Positions 26,740-37,971 of a stretch of 64,000 nt of DNA are shown here, in pieces. The position numbers were made by a program, and so were the translations under genes. The notes below the pieces were generated by a model, which was not told the origin of the DNA, did not search any database, and worked only from the letters and a program-made list of their open reading frames with translations. Source of the stretch: Aquila chrysaetos chrysaetos (taxonomy: Eukaryota; Chordata; Aves; Accipitriformes; Accipitridae); NCBI RefSeq assembly GCF_900496995.4, contig NC_044011.1:11998041-12062040 (forward strand), in the 5' to 3' direction. Each line of letters starts with the position of its first letter. Position 1 is the stretch's first letter.

Positions 26740-27910
26740 CACTTACTCTCCCCTCCCTCACCACGACAGGCCAAGCAAAGTCCTTTCTGCGTTTGGATCC
26801 CTGGAGCACAGAGACTCTCCCAAGCCCAGGACAGCGAGCTGGGCAGGGTGTTAGCTACAGGCAGTGACCAACAGCCCCACGGATCAAAGCCGACCTCTTC
26901 CTCGCTCGCCCTCTCGAGTCCAGGGCTGTTGGGTAGTTTGGGAGGAAACAGAGCACGTGATAAAGGCAGTGGGACCAAGCTCAGCAGAATCTGACTCTTC
27001 TCAGTGCATGAGAAGCATGTTGCTGCCCTTTCTAATTTCTTACCTTCTGCTCAGGCACCAGAGAGAAAAGATAGCGGCCGGTGCAGACAGAGGTGCCCTG
27101 AGACTGCCTGTGTGCAGAGTCTGGACATGCCCGCTCACGTCCGAAGCTGCTCATACCCACACCAACTTCCTACTCCACTTAAACCTTAAGTCTGTCCTAC
27201 CCCACAAGTCACCATTATCTGCTTTATCTGAAAGACCTCCCTTCTCAAATGCACAAAGCATTTCATAAAGTAAGTTACCAAAACTGAAGGCCTAGTGCTG
27301 AAGTTTGGTTTCTGCACCTGAAGCTTGGAAAGGCTCCCACCTACATGCTGGGAAGGCGATCCTGACTGTGCTGGGCAACCACATCTGTCGGGATGTCTCT
27401 ACATCACCGTCTGGCACGGCACAAACAGAGAAGGTCCAGGGTTTAGGTTGCTGCAATCCAACACGCTTCCAGGACCACAAGCGGCACGTCACATCTTTAC
27501 CACCGACAAAGCGCGCATCACCGGCCAGTCCCAGGCACATACCGCTCATGCAGAGATCGAACGGCCGGAGGACTTCACGTCCCCTTTTACAAGCTGCGTT
27601 CTCTAGACTTCACTCCATTAGGAGGGCAACAGCTGGAAGCGTAACAGTGCTGAGCGTGAGGGCACACGGCAGGATCCTGAGGGGAGCTGCGAGGCAAATT
27701 CTCACCAAAAGGAACCCTTTGGTGCATTAATTGTTCATGTAAATACATCTGTCCCCTTACACTGACTAGTCCCCCCAGGCTTACCCAAACCTTGGACGAA
27801 GACTTCAAGATACTTTGAATAACCACACCACACTCCCCCCCCCTCCCCCGACTCCACCAGTCCCCAGAGTGGGAATTCATCACAACTCCCATTTAAACAC
27901 TCCGCTCAGG
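26740..27910. other. Moderately GC-rich segment in EPM2A intron 1
   Basis: About 1.2 kb with raised GC and scattered CpGs (densest about 27480-27590), ending in a C-run near 27836-27848. Several 80-140-codon frames occur on both strands, but none shows a recognisable domain, splice-site-bounded exon or family motif. I cannot tell whether it is an enhancer, an old repeat or simply a composition patch. Confidence 0.45.
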
Positions 27911-30900
27911 CACAGCAGTTGTGCACCTCCTCACCAGCATTTGCGAGATGAGCTCCAGTCTCAGAACTCACACGTTACTCACAGCACAAAACACCAGACC
28001 ACTGGGTAGGCTTCCAGGTACTTTTAATATGAAATAAACAATTATTTGGGTGAAATTTGTGTTTTGTTTTTTTTTTATAGTCAAGAAAACATTGTGCAGC
28101 CTCAAAGATTTGGGGGAATTTTAACAGCATTTCAACTTTTCTGTTCCTAGAGCCACTAGTAAGGCAAAGAAAATCAAATCTGTTTTTCACTCGCCTGTTC
28201 ATCTTTGCAGAAAAGAAAACAAGCACAAATGCCCTTTGAGAAAGGGCAATACACAACAGGAAACACATGTTTTTACAGCTCAAACCACTTCTACATTAGT
28301 ATTTTACTTCATCTTGTTTTTATTCATATTGTTCCAAGTGGCAGAACATTGGTTTAATTATTTATTTTGGGGAGGCAAATACACAATCATTTGAAAACCT
28401 CTAAAATTCAACCATAAAAAAGGGTAAGTTAAATATCTGAACAGTACTGATCCTCTTGTTAATCGATCACGTAGACTTTCCTAATCAAAGAACAAAAGGA
28501 ATTTGGAAGAGTTTATTAGAAGATACAGGTCCTAGTTTAACCACTAGGGTAGTGCTCTTTTTCCTTCATTAAGGTCCAGAATGAGGACTTATGGCTCCTG
28601 GTTTAGTGCATATGAAGGATGATCAAAGCGCCATATGAAGGCAGCTGGCTGCACAAACAACCAAACAAAAGATTAAAACCAAAGATCTCCACATAAATGA
28701 TAAATGGCAGTAGCAAAAGATGGAGACAAGAACAAAACGAAGGAAAAAGAGATGATGATAAAGTAAGGAAAATACGTCCAAAGATCAAGGACTGAAAGAA
28801 GATAAGTGGGGACCAGAAGAGGATCTTCTAAAATTCAATCTAATCACATACAATAACAGAATACAAAGGAAAACCTTCAGTTACTATTTTATTATAGCTG
28901 TACTGAAGAGATGAAAGAAGTATAATCCAATAGTCTGCCAAAGGCACAGACTCATCTTGACACAGAGGACAACTGCACACAGATTGCATAATGTTCTGGA
29001 ACAGTCAGACTAGTGAAATTATCAGCTTGATCTTAAAAAATAATGAGCAAAATCTGGGTCAATGAAATTTCTCAGCACCATTAAGTGTGGTGCACAAAAA
29101 AACCCATGAATGACTGAAAAAAATAAGATTGCCTCTTCCACTGCCTCGGCAGAGCTCTTTGCAGCAAAGCCACTTAGTGTACTGCTCAGCCACAGCTCTC
29201 CCAGCTACCACCTTGTTGCATACCTTGCTGGAAGTTTTAATTTTTTTCTGTTTTTTCCTGCGTGAGGGAAGGTATGTAGAAACTCCAGGGCACAGCAGCG
29301 GCCATAGAGGTGCCGTGTATCTCATCCCTGCCTTAGCCAGATCCTACACCACAGGCGTACGACTTCCAAACCTCCAAACCCCAGCAAGGTCAGCGTGTTC
29401 CTCAGTTCACTGCAACCTTTGAAAAACCACAGGGCTACGTGGATGACCTTAGATACACACATTAGCTTCAATGGCAACTAAAAAACTCCAAACAGCAAGC
29501 AGCCAAGGCAATTTTCAGATCACCTACTTAAAGATCAGTAAGAGCAAAGACTTACTTTTTTAATCTGCCATAAATTTTGCATGAACCAGCAGGCTTTACA
29601 TGTCAAGTCAAAATTTTAAGTAAGCCTAAATATTATAAATAATTACATTTGCAATATTAAATGAGGTCCTTTAACAAGGTAAATGAACATCTTGAGTTCA
29701 TGCTTAGAAATTCCCCTGGAAGAGTTTAATAACATCATAAGCACTATCAACACTCTGGGGGCAGAAGAACAGGGAGGGGTTGAGGAATAGAAGATTAAAA
29801 AAAAAAAATAGTAATAGAACAACAGGAACTAAAGGAAACATAAAAAAAAAAAATCTCTGAAATGAAGGATTTAAGATTAAGTATTTGCTACCTTCCTTAT
29901 CTTTCATACCAATATTACAACAAAGAAAAACCTCAAGTCCTATTTTGGACACAATTCTCACAGTTATCCGAACGTGCTACTGCATGGTGTCATTATCAGA
30001 CATTACTCTAATTGAACTTCCTTCACTACACTTCAAATATCCAAATTTACTTATCCTTTACACCAGATTCTGATGTTAAGGTCTCCCTGCAGCCTAACTG
30101 TCTGAATGAAATTCAATCTCTGATATCCTGAAATAGGATCTGTCCCCATCCCACCAAGGCTAAATTGCTATTGATTGTTAAAAAACAGAGCAGGGGAGGG
30201 CTGAATTCCCCTCACTGGAACTGAGCGAGGTCAGGTATTTTGGCAGTTTTGAGTCTGGCACAGGCTCTTAGACTGGAGTCCCACCTTCCTGAAGTCTCAG
30301 CAAAGCCCCCGAATAGCTGCCCTTTGGTTTTACACCTCTGACGAATAGCACCAAACACAACATTTGAATTCTCTATGTCATGTACTAACCCTTATTTGTA
30401 TGCTTAATAGAAGTATGCCTGCTTTGCTTTTTAATGCTACTTCTTTCTGCTGTCAATAAACCATCTTCCCTTTAGATTCTGAAAACAGTAGATGAATTTA
30501 TTGTTTTACTTGAATACCTAATATTACTATACAGCAAAATTGTTAATTTGCCACACCTAGTTCACTAACTCCTTCTCCATGACGGGTTTGATTTTCAGAA
30601 ATGTTTCCTTGCATTTGCCAGCCCCAAAGAGATATCCAAAAAGCAGACGACTATTTCTATCATACCCAGCACGTTTATTTTCTACCAGACTTAAAGCAGG
30701 CTGTTTCAAATTCTCATTTGGTAGGGCTGATACATACAACCAAGGAAACAAGTTTTAAATCTATTAAAAACTGGGCTGAATTTGAGATTTTTTTAGTCTA
30801 TTAGTCTACTCCTAAGAGAATTCTTTTTATGGATTTTTTTTTTTAATTATGCCAGAATTAGAACTAAGGGGTTTACAAGAAAGCCCTCCTCAGCACTTAA

Positions 30901-33900
30901 TGCTGTTAATCAACAAGGCTTTTTCTGGTTTTAAATCAGAGATGAGAAAATAAGTTTTCAAAGGCAACTTTCAAAAACATGTTTTATTTCTCTCTCTAGG
31001 TCTGCTTAAGCACAGGTGTTTCTCAGTGGGAGCTGCTACTGTACTAAGAGTTTTTAACCAAATGCCCAGTCTAATGATGTAGATTAGGCCAGAGAAAAGC
31101 AACTAAAAGGGAACTCAGCTCATGTAAAAAAGAGGTTCTTCTCAGACAGATGGTGGAAATAATAATAAAGGGAATGCAGATGATAGAATAATGGCCGATA
31201 GCAACAAAATGTATAATGTAATACAGTCTTCCTAACTGCTTTGAAACTCTCTGTGGCATTGTACTGTGTATTACTGATTGTTACTTTCTACCATACCAGA
31301 AAAGTGAACTACAGGCAGGAAACAAACTACATCAAAATAGTAACCACAGTAAAATCTTAACCAAAGTATCATCCCAGTTACTTATCGCTTCTCAGTGCTT
31401 CTCGCCATTGAAAATAAATTCTCGATCCATATTGCATGCTGCTGTCACTTGGAAGTGAGGGCAGGGAGTGAAGTGGGGGGTGGGAAATATGGTAAATAAA
31501 TCAAGAATTTGCATAAACAATGCATTTATTGTAACTTTACCATTATAACCACAAATGCTTTAATTACGCTCTCACAGCAGTCAGAGCTGGCCCCCAATTA
31601 TCTCTGCAGGTAGGATATGACACATACCTGCCAAATCCAGAGGAACGCATGTGTACATACTTATTTTTATTCTTCTAATTTTGCAGTTTCGTGGGCCGCT
31701 CTCCGTTGTTTTATTGATCTCCAGTAGTCTGCTCAGTCTAAGCTGGTTAATGCTGACACACAGATAGGAAATAATGACAAACTTGCTACCAATTAGTTCT
31801 ACCATAATCCATGCTAAACTAAGTATGTGTCTCGAGGGGGCTGAAGAACAAAAACACCAGGAGCTATTGTGCTTTGTAAACAAAAGTTTCCCTCCATTCA
31901 TTAAAGAGGTATTGGGTAGTAGATTTCAAAGTTACCCACTTTTACTCATAAAGTTTCCTCACATCTGAAACACGTTAAGGCATCCAGCATTGTCCAGAAA
32001 GCAACAGCGTTGCACAAACAAAATGCGTATTACGCACAATTATTCAACTACCAACATCCAATTGTGTTTTATGTTTCTTCCTAGTCCCTACCTACCTCAG
32101 AACAAGACTGGGATGGGGGAAGCAGGTAAAGCCCTGGATTATTTTCAAAAGCGGAACAGATTACACTAAATACTGATGAAATGTGCAAGTAGCTGCAAGA
32201 AACCAGGCAGTCGCTGGCTATACACAGGTAAAATGGCGACACCCAGTGGGAACAACACTACATAAAATATCTGCATTAAAAGAGGTATGAAGAAATGTTA
32301 CCCTCTCCAGGTTTTGGGATTTTTTCTTTTCTTTTAATAACAGAACTGCTACCTGATTTTGGGATCTGTAGATTAGCTTTGGGAAAGAAAGAAAAAGAGA
32401 TGCATCTCAGTTACAGAAAAATAATGTTGTGTCCCACTGTACTTCTCCAGAATGGCCTCAAAGAATTTTTACATTGCTTTTATCCTGCTATGGCTTCGCC
32501 CCGAATATTTTTTATTCTGTTCCAATCTCTCCAACTCAAAAGGCAACTAGGTATTAACTTCCCACACAGCCCTTAAAGAACCTCCCTCATTAAAATAAGA
32601 AATTATACCTGGTTTGTTCCACAAAGTTGAGGCCAACAAGTGAGATTGGTTTAGGTTTCAACACACTGCCGCTTTAAAAATGGATTTTAATGTGCCTTAC
32701 CATCACCAACGTTTTCAGCCAATCAGGTGCTCAACTCTTGAGAGCTATGAGCAAATTTTACTTCTCATATTTTTTACATTGTGGTCTTATGAAAACCTTT
32801 ATTACTCCATAAATGTACCAGGCTTTTTGAACTATCATCAGAAGTGTACAACGTCCAACAGGTGGCTTAAACTGTAACTAACAAGCTCATAGGAGCATGA
32901 ACTGGAAACATTGGAAGGCCCACGTACCTAGGCACAGGCTGCGTAACCTGACTGTTTCTAAATCGAACTGTGTTGCATTGTTTGCTCTGGGCCCCCAAGA
33001 AACCACAAAGAACAACAGCAGCATGTAAGTGCAAACAAGACACCTCCTCTTCTCTCCTCCCCACCTCCCCAAAACTAGAGATGGGTTTTTTTGGAAGGAA
33101 TCAGGCTCTGCTCACCTGTACAAATTACTAAAACGTAGGTTGATCATGCTTTTCAGCTTTAACTGGCAATACTGTATCCATCAAGCTTCAGGCAAGCACC
33201 AACTACATCAAACTAATGGTTATGTGAAAATGGATCAACATTTTAGAATATAAGCTTATAATTTTTATATATATTTCTTCCCCTTCTCAAAGCATAAGGT
33301 TTCAATAGACTGTATTCCATCATCTCAGAATACAGTTTGGGGCATACCCTTAGTAACTCCTCTGTCCTTTTATAGAACATGTATCTTCTATAGCACCTAC
33401 AGTTTATTTAGACCAGAGTAAAGGGGAAAAAAGGCATAGATGAGTGTTCAAGCATAAATTCACAAAAATAAATTCAAGCATAAGTTTCATCTTGTATTTA
33501 TTTAGTTTTTACAGGAGGCACAATATACTTTTACTTTCCAAGCTGAAAGACACATAAATAAACCCAGTTCTGAAGAATCTACATCAAAAGCAAAGTACAC
33601 AGAAAGACACATAGGATGCAGCTGGGAGGGGGAAAACAAAAAAAGGTATATACATTCATTTATTTTTTCTAACAGGTAAACCTATTCCCAGGTTCTAAAG
33701 CTCAACATAACCAACCTGTTTTCCACAGATACCATAACACAGTTAAAAACTCTCCTGGGTAATAGGCCCACAGACGAGCTCACAGCAGGAAAGTAACATA
33801 CCATCCCTGTAGAAGAAACCTCACTTGGGCCAGAGCGCATACAGAAATCATGTGATTTGAGCCAGAAGAGCCCAACAGCTTTAAGTGACAGGCCCGGGAT

Positions 33901-36496
33901 GCAGGCTGGCATCATCTCCCTAGGATAGCAGAGGTAAGCATCTGACCCTTCAGGAGCACAAGAGAAGCCTCCTCTCCCACCTCATCCTCCTAGAGAGGGG
34001 AACTAGTTCCCTCCAGACACAAGCAACAAGCCACCAACCCTCCCGCAGACCAAGTCTTGCCTGAAGGCTTCCTACCAGACTACCTGGCAGAACCCGAAGG
34101 CCACAGAACACTGGCTCATGACTTTGACTCTTCCAGCCCACAGAAATAAACACCCTTACTTCATCCTTCACTTTCCAACTGCATTGGAATGACTGTAAGG
34201 ATGAACTAAACTTAAAACATATGATGCAACATGTACTGTAGTATTATAAAAAATAATATCCATTACTAGTGGAATTCTCACATGAAGTATACCGACACAA
34301 AAACTGGGAGTAATTTTCTTAAATATAGCACATTATTTCATATCCAATATATGTAAACATCTGACATCCATAATTGGACAGGAGTTTCTGTGGTTACAGA
34401 TGAATGCCCCAACTCATAAATTTAGAGCAAGTATCATTCTGCACCTTCCTCTATCCCTCATGACCACGTCTTCAAAATTCCAGATGTTCTGTAACTGCTA
34501 AATGTCTCCCAAAGCACATTTTTCATTCTAAACACATAGGATACTAAAGAGACAAAGCACAGCATTTGCTTATCACCAAAAAAAAGTTTTGTTCTTTTTT
34601 TAAAAAAGGTAGTTGTCTTTTCAAACTGTGATTTTTACAGGAATAAACAGATGACAGCCAAAACTTTCACTGATCTACAGTTGGAAAAAAAAAAATCATT
34701 AAAACAAAAGACACAAAAGACTGCAAGATATTGCTTAATTATTGGATAGAAAAACATCCTTAAGCTCCCTTCATGTAATACAATAAATTTCAGGCTTTAA
34801 GCAAATTTAGTTCTTTCTGGTAAATAACAACTTAGAAAAAAATGATTGATACGAATGTCTAATTAAAAAACCCCTCCGCATTTGGATGATATGCCCATTT
34901 GTTTTCTATCATTCTAGCTAAGCAATAAGCTCAAACTGCTGAGCATCCACAATGACAAGAACAGAATCCCACAGAGTTAATCCTAAAACTGCATCAGTAG
35001 CACTACTGCCAAAACAGAATATGTTTATTACTCAACAGACTACATTTACTCAGTGCACTCCCAGGTCTGGACAAATACCTTGAGATATCATTACTTCCAA
35101 CCTAGACAGTAACCATCACCTTACAGTTGCAGATTCTCTAGAGACTGGAACACTCTATTATTATTTCTATATTCTGTGTGTGGTGAGGACCTCTTTATAT
35201 ACCCATATGACTGGCATATAATGTACAACTTGGCACCTTGAAAAGAGACCCAATTCTGCTTCCTTGGACAGATGCAAAGATTTTTATTCCATAAATTCAC
35301 TTTTCCTGCATTTCTGCAAAAGAAAAACATGGTTAAAGCAGGCAGAATGTACTATTTATTTTAGCTGCTAAACAAAACAATTACTATTACATGGTGTAAA
35401 TAGTACTTCATGATGTAAACTTCTATGAATGTACTATTAACACATAGTCCTTTATTAGTATAAAGAAGAAAAACCAAATGCAACAGTTATGACGACATGC
35501 ATGATTTAGTCTTATGTGACAGAACAGCAGTTTAAAAGCGTGATATGTGTTCTTAATACGGGTGAAGAGCAACTGCTCTACAATGTGTTATTTCGGTATA
35601 TGGATTATAGAACTATTTTATCAGTTAAAAAAAACCCCTCACAAATTACCTAGTCATCTGTCTTCCTTTCACCAAGTCCGATCCATTCCTCAGTGACAAA
35701 AGGTATATTTAGAGCTTTATTTGACTTGGCATACAATTTTATGAGTGTTCTCTCTTATTTAAGATACTTAAATATATCAGAACAGCACATGGGAACTGAC
35801 TAAAGTTATTCAACATTTGACAACACAGGACAGGGGAAGTTCATGGTGGAAGTACTACAGAGACAGCAAGAAGACTGGAAAAGTCGTGACAGAACTCTTC
35901 CCTATTTTGTTTTTTTGTCAGCAATTCCAACGGTAAAATTTACCAGCCTGAAAATGCCATGGTGACATTTCAGCTTCCTGAAATAAAAGTAACAAATCAC
36001 ACCTCCTTAACGGGCAAGTAAGAAGTTCTGAATTCTTTACTTCTGCGGAGAGAAAGAACACAAAACATCAGGACAAGGGATGCCTGAAGCAAGAAAGAAA
36101 TAACGGACCCGCCTCACAGAACTTTTAGCAGCCCAGAAGGGAGGCTTCCTTCCGCGCTCGCTCTCCGCCACCACACGGTCACAAACCGGTTTCGTCAGCG
36201 AGCGCTCGCGTCATGTCACGACAGCCCAGGAGGTTCGACCTGCAAGCGCAGTTCGGGCCTTCCCTGTGCGGGAGGCGGCCGCCGGCAGCGCCGAGCTCAG
36301 GCTAGGGCCCGGCTGGAGGGGGACCGCCCTCCCGGGCGACGCTGCGGGGCTCCGGGCGAGAGGCGGAGCCGCCGGCGAGCCCTCAAGGAGGGGAGCTCCC
36401 ATCGCTGCTCCGTCCCTCCAGGCCCAGCCGAGGGCCGGCCGGCGCCGGGCCGACCCGCTCCGCTCCCACCAGCCTTACCGCCCGCCCGCCCGTTAC

Positions 36497-36761
36497 CTTC
36501 CCAGAGGAGTTCGCCGCCCTGCCGCCGGAGGAACTTGTACCAGAAGGGGCTGGCGGCGTCCTCGTCCGGCAGCGCCACCTCCGCCAGCCACAGCGCGGGC
36601 TCCTGGGCAGGCAGCGGGGCGGTCGGCCGGGCCGGTTGCATGGGCAGGGCGCGCTGCGGGTCCCACCCGCCCAGCTCCGGCCGAGAGCCGGCCACCAGCA
36701 GCGAACCGCCGCCGCCCTCCGTCATCCGGGCCGGCAGCACCACGCCGAAACGGAAGAGCAT
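36497..36761 (-). CDS. EPM2A: EPM2A (laforin) exon 1, N-terminal part of the CBM20 domain
   Basis: Laforin is a glycogen-binding dual-specificity phosphatase that removes phosphate from glycogen; loss of it causes Lafora disease in humans (known). This exon encodes residues 1-88 plus the first base of Gly89. It begins with the typical LFRFGVV strand and a near-perfect Kozak context (GCCGCC before ATG). Carbohydrate-contact residues of the human protein have counterparts here: Trp33 in RPELGGW (human W32), Lys76 in FWYKFLRR (human K87) and Trp87 in LLWEG (human W99). The exon is about 12 codons shorter than in human, through loss in the Ala/Gly-rich loop. It ends GAA-G at a GTAACG donor, phase 1, matching exon 2. 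It lies inside a CpG island, so large GC-driven open frames on both strands here are artefacts. Confidence 0.97.
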
Positions 36762-36826
36762 GGCGGCGCCCAGCGGCCTCCGGCTGCGGGGGAGACTCCG
36801 CCCTTAGGCCGCGCCGCACGTCCGGA

Positions 36827-36862
36827 GGGGCGGGGCGGGGCGCGGCGGGAGGCGGGAGCGGC
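36827..36862 (+). promoter_or_regulatory. GC-box array with G-quadruplex potential
   Basis: Successive runs of three or four G (GGGGCGGGGCGGGGC, then GGCGGGAGGCGGGA) lie 66-101 bp upstream of the EPM2A start codon. They fit Sp1/KLF sites and a G-quadruplex pattern. A second C-rich array at 36908-36943 has the same potential on the minus strand. Confidence 0.75.
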
Positions 36863-37942
36863 CCCTCGTCCCGTCAGGGCCAGGCCCGGGTTGTGAGGGG
36901 GGTTCGGGGCCCGCCCGCTCGCCCGCCCGCTCGCCCGCCCGCGGCTGAGGAGGCTTCCCTCCCATAACAGGGGTTGGGAGTGCAGAGTCTCCTAAAATTA
37001 GGGCTGGGACGGAGAGTTGTCTCTGCCGGTAAATACTAGGGTTTCCAGGCGCGTTATGTGTACTGGCTTTGGCACGCGAGCGTTACTGCTTTGTTAAATG
37101 AAGCTACTGGGACTTCTCCTGACAGCCCAGACTTCACTGAGCGCAGCAAACACATCATTAAATGACTGCCGTACGCGCAGCATCACTAAAAAAGTTTAGC
37201 CTCAGATAGCACTTGAGCCTCCGTCGTGTTGGTATCTTCTCTGCAGACAGGCAGGTAGTCGTGGTGAGACCAGAAATGCGGCGTACTGGGGGACGTAGAA
37301 AGCCTTTTAAAAAATGCTGTAGCTCCCAACTGTGGGCATTCTGTTTTGCCCTTCTGGCTGTAATTTGGCAACTCCTACATGTAGCAATATTCAGGGCTTG
37401 CAAAGAATGACTGAGAAAGAGGATGCAATCCAACCATTTATAGGGCGCTCCTCTGAATACACCCATTTCAGAAGCAGTTAAAGGACAGAAACGGAGGAGT
37501 GGTAACTTTATTTAGGTCAAGTTCTGGGAACAGGATGAAGGCCTTTCAATGAGTCAAAAGAAATCCTGCCTCAAAAGATGGCTGCTTGTTTCCTGTGTTC
37601 AGGGGCGATGACACGCTGAAGTGTTTGCGCTGCCAAATTTAAGAGTGCTTTAGCTCATTTTCACTGATCCTCATTGAACTTGTGTAAGCGACACACCACC
37701 ACTTCTGCAGACGTAACCAAAGCTAAGGGAATTCTGGCTGTCCTCCATGCATTTCTGCTAGCACCAGCCCTCACTGTAGCACTGCTGCCTTTGTGGAACA
37801 GAGCATTACATTTTAGTCTTTGCTTTTGCTCAACCTTGCAGTTGAGTAACCCATAACCTATCTCATAATTGTGTCTTTCAAATATCTACCCCTTTACCAT
37901 ACACCTTCATTTTAGAATCATGGGCAATACAGAATGTAACAA

Positions 37943-37971
37943 TGAACTTTGGGGTTTTATCCCAAAGTTCA
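37943..37971. repeat. Perfect inverted repeat, 11-bp arms, 7-bp loop
   Basis: TGAACTTTGGG and CCCAAAGTTCA flank GTTTTAT. The arms are exact complements with mixed composition. It lies about 1.2 kb upstream of EPM2A. Confidence 0.95.

Larger units (their letters stand above)
22736..36496 (-). other. EPM2A: EPM2A intron 1 (13.8 kb)
   Basis: A phase-1 intron joining GAA-G to GT-AAT, bounded by a GTAACG donor and a pyrimidine-rich TTCTAG acceptor. It is mostly AT-rich noncoding sequence. Notable contents, listed separately, are two GC-rich islets (about 24610-24860 and 26740-27910) and an AT-rich palindrome near 25.75 kb. I saw no additional exon with recognisable homology. Confidence 0.93.
36120..36960. 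promoter_or_regulatory. EPM2A: CpG-island promoter of EPM2A
   Basis: About 840 bp of strongly GC- and CpG-rich sequence surrounds EPM2A exon 1 in otherwise AT-rich DNA. About 65-80 bp upstream of the ATG lie tandem GC boxes (36827-36840, GGGGCGGGGC type), classic Sp1/KLF sites. An ATGGCGGC sequence on the plus strand overlaps the start codon and resembles a YY1 core. No TATA box is evident, as expected for a housekeeping island with dispersed start sites. Human EPM2A has a divergent noncoding transcript, so bidirectional activity is possible here, but that is inference. Confidence 0.9.

Noticed and set aside
36266-36967. 233-codon plus-strand open frame and several 86-154-codon frames in the CpG island
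   Set aside because: They overlap EPM2A exon 1 and its promoter, have Pro/Arg/Ala-rich composition dictated by GC content, and show no domain.
37575-37587. YY1-like motif AAGATGGCTGC upstream of EPM2A
   Set aside because: It is a single short match outside the CpG island and differs from the GGCGGC core consensus, so chance is likely.
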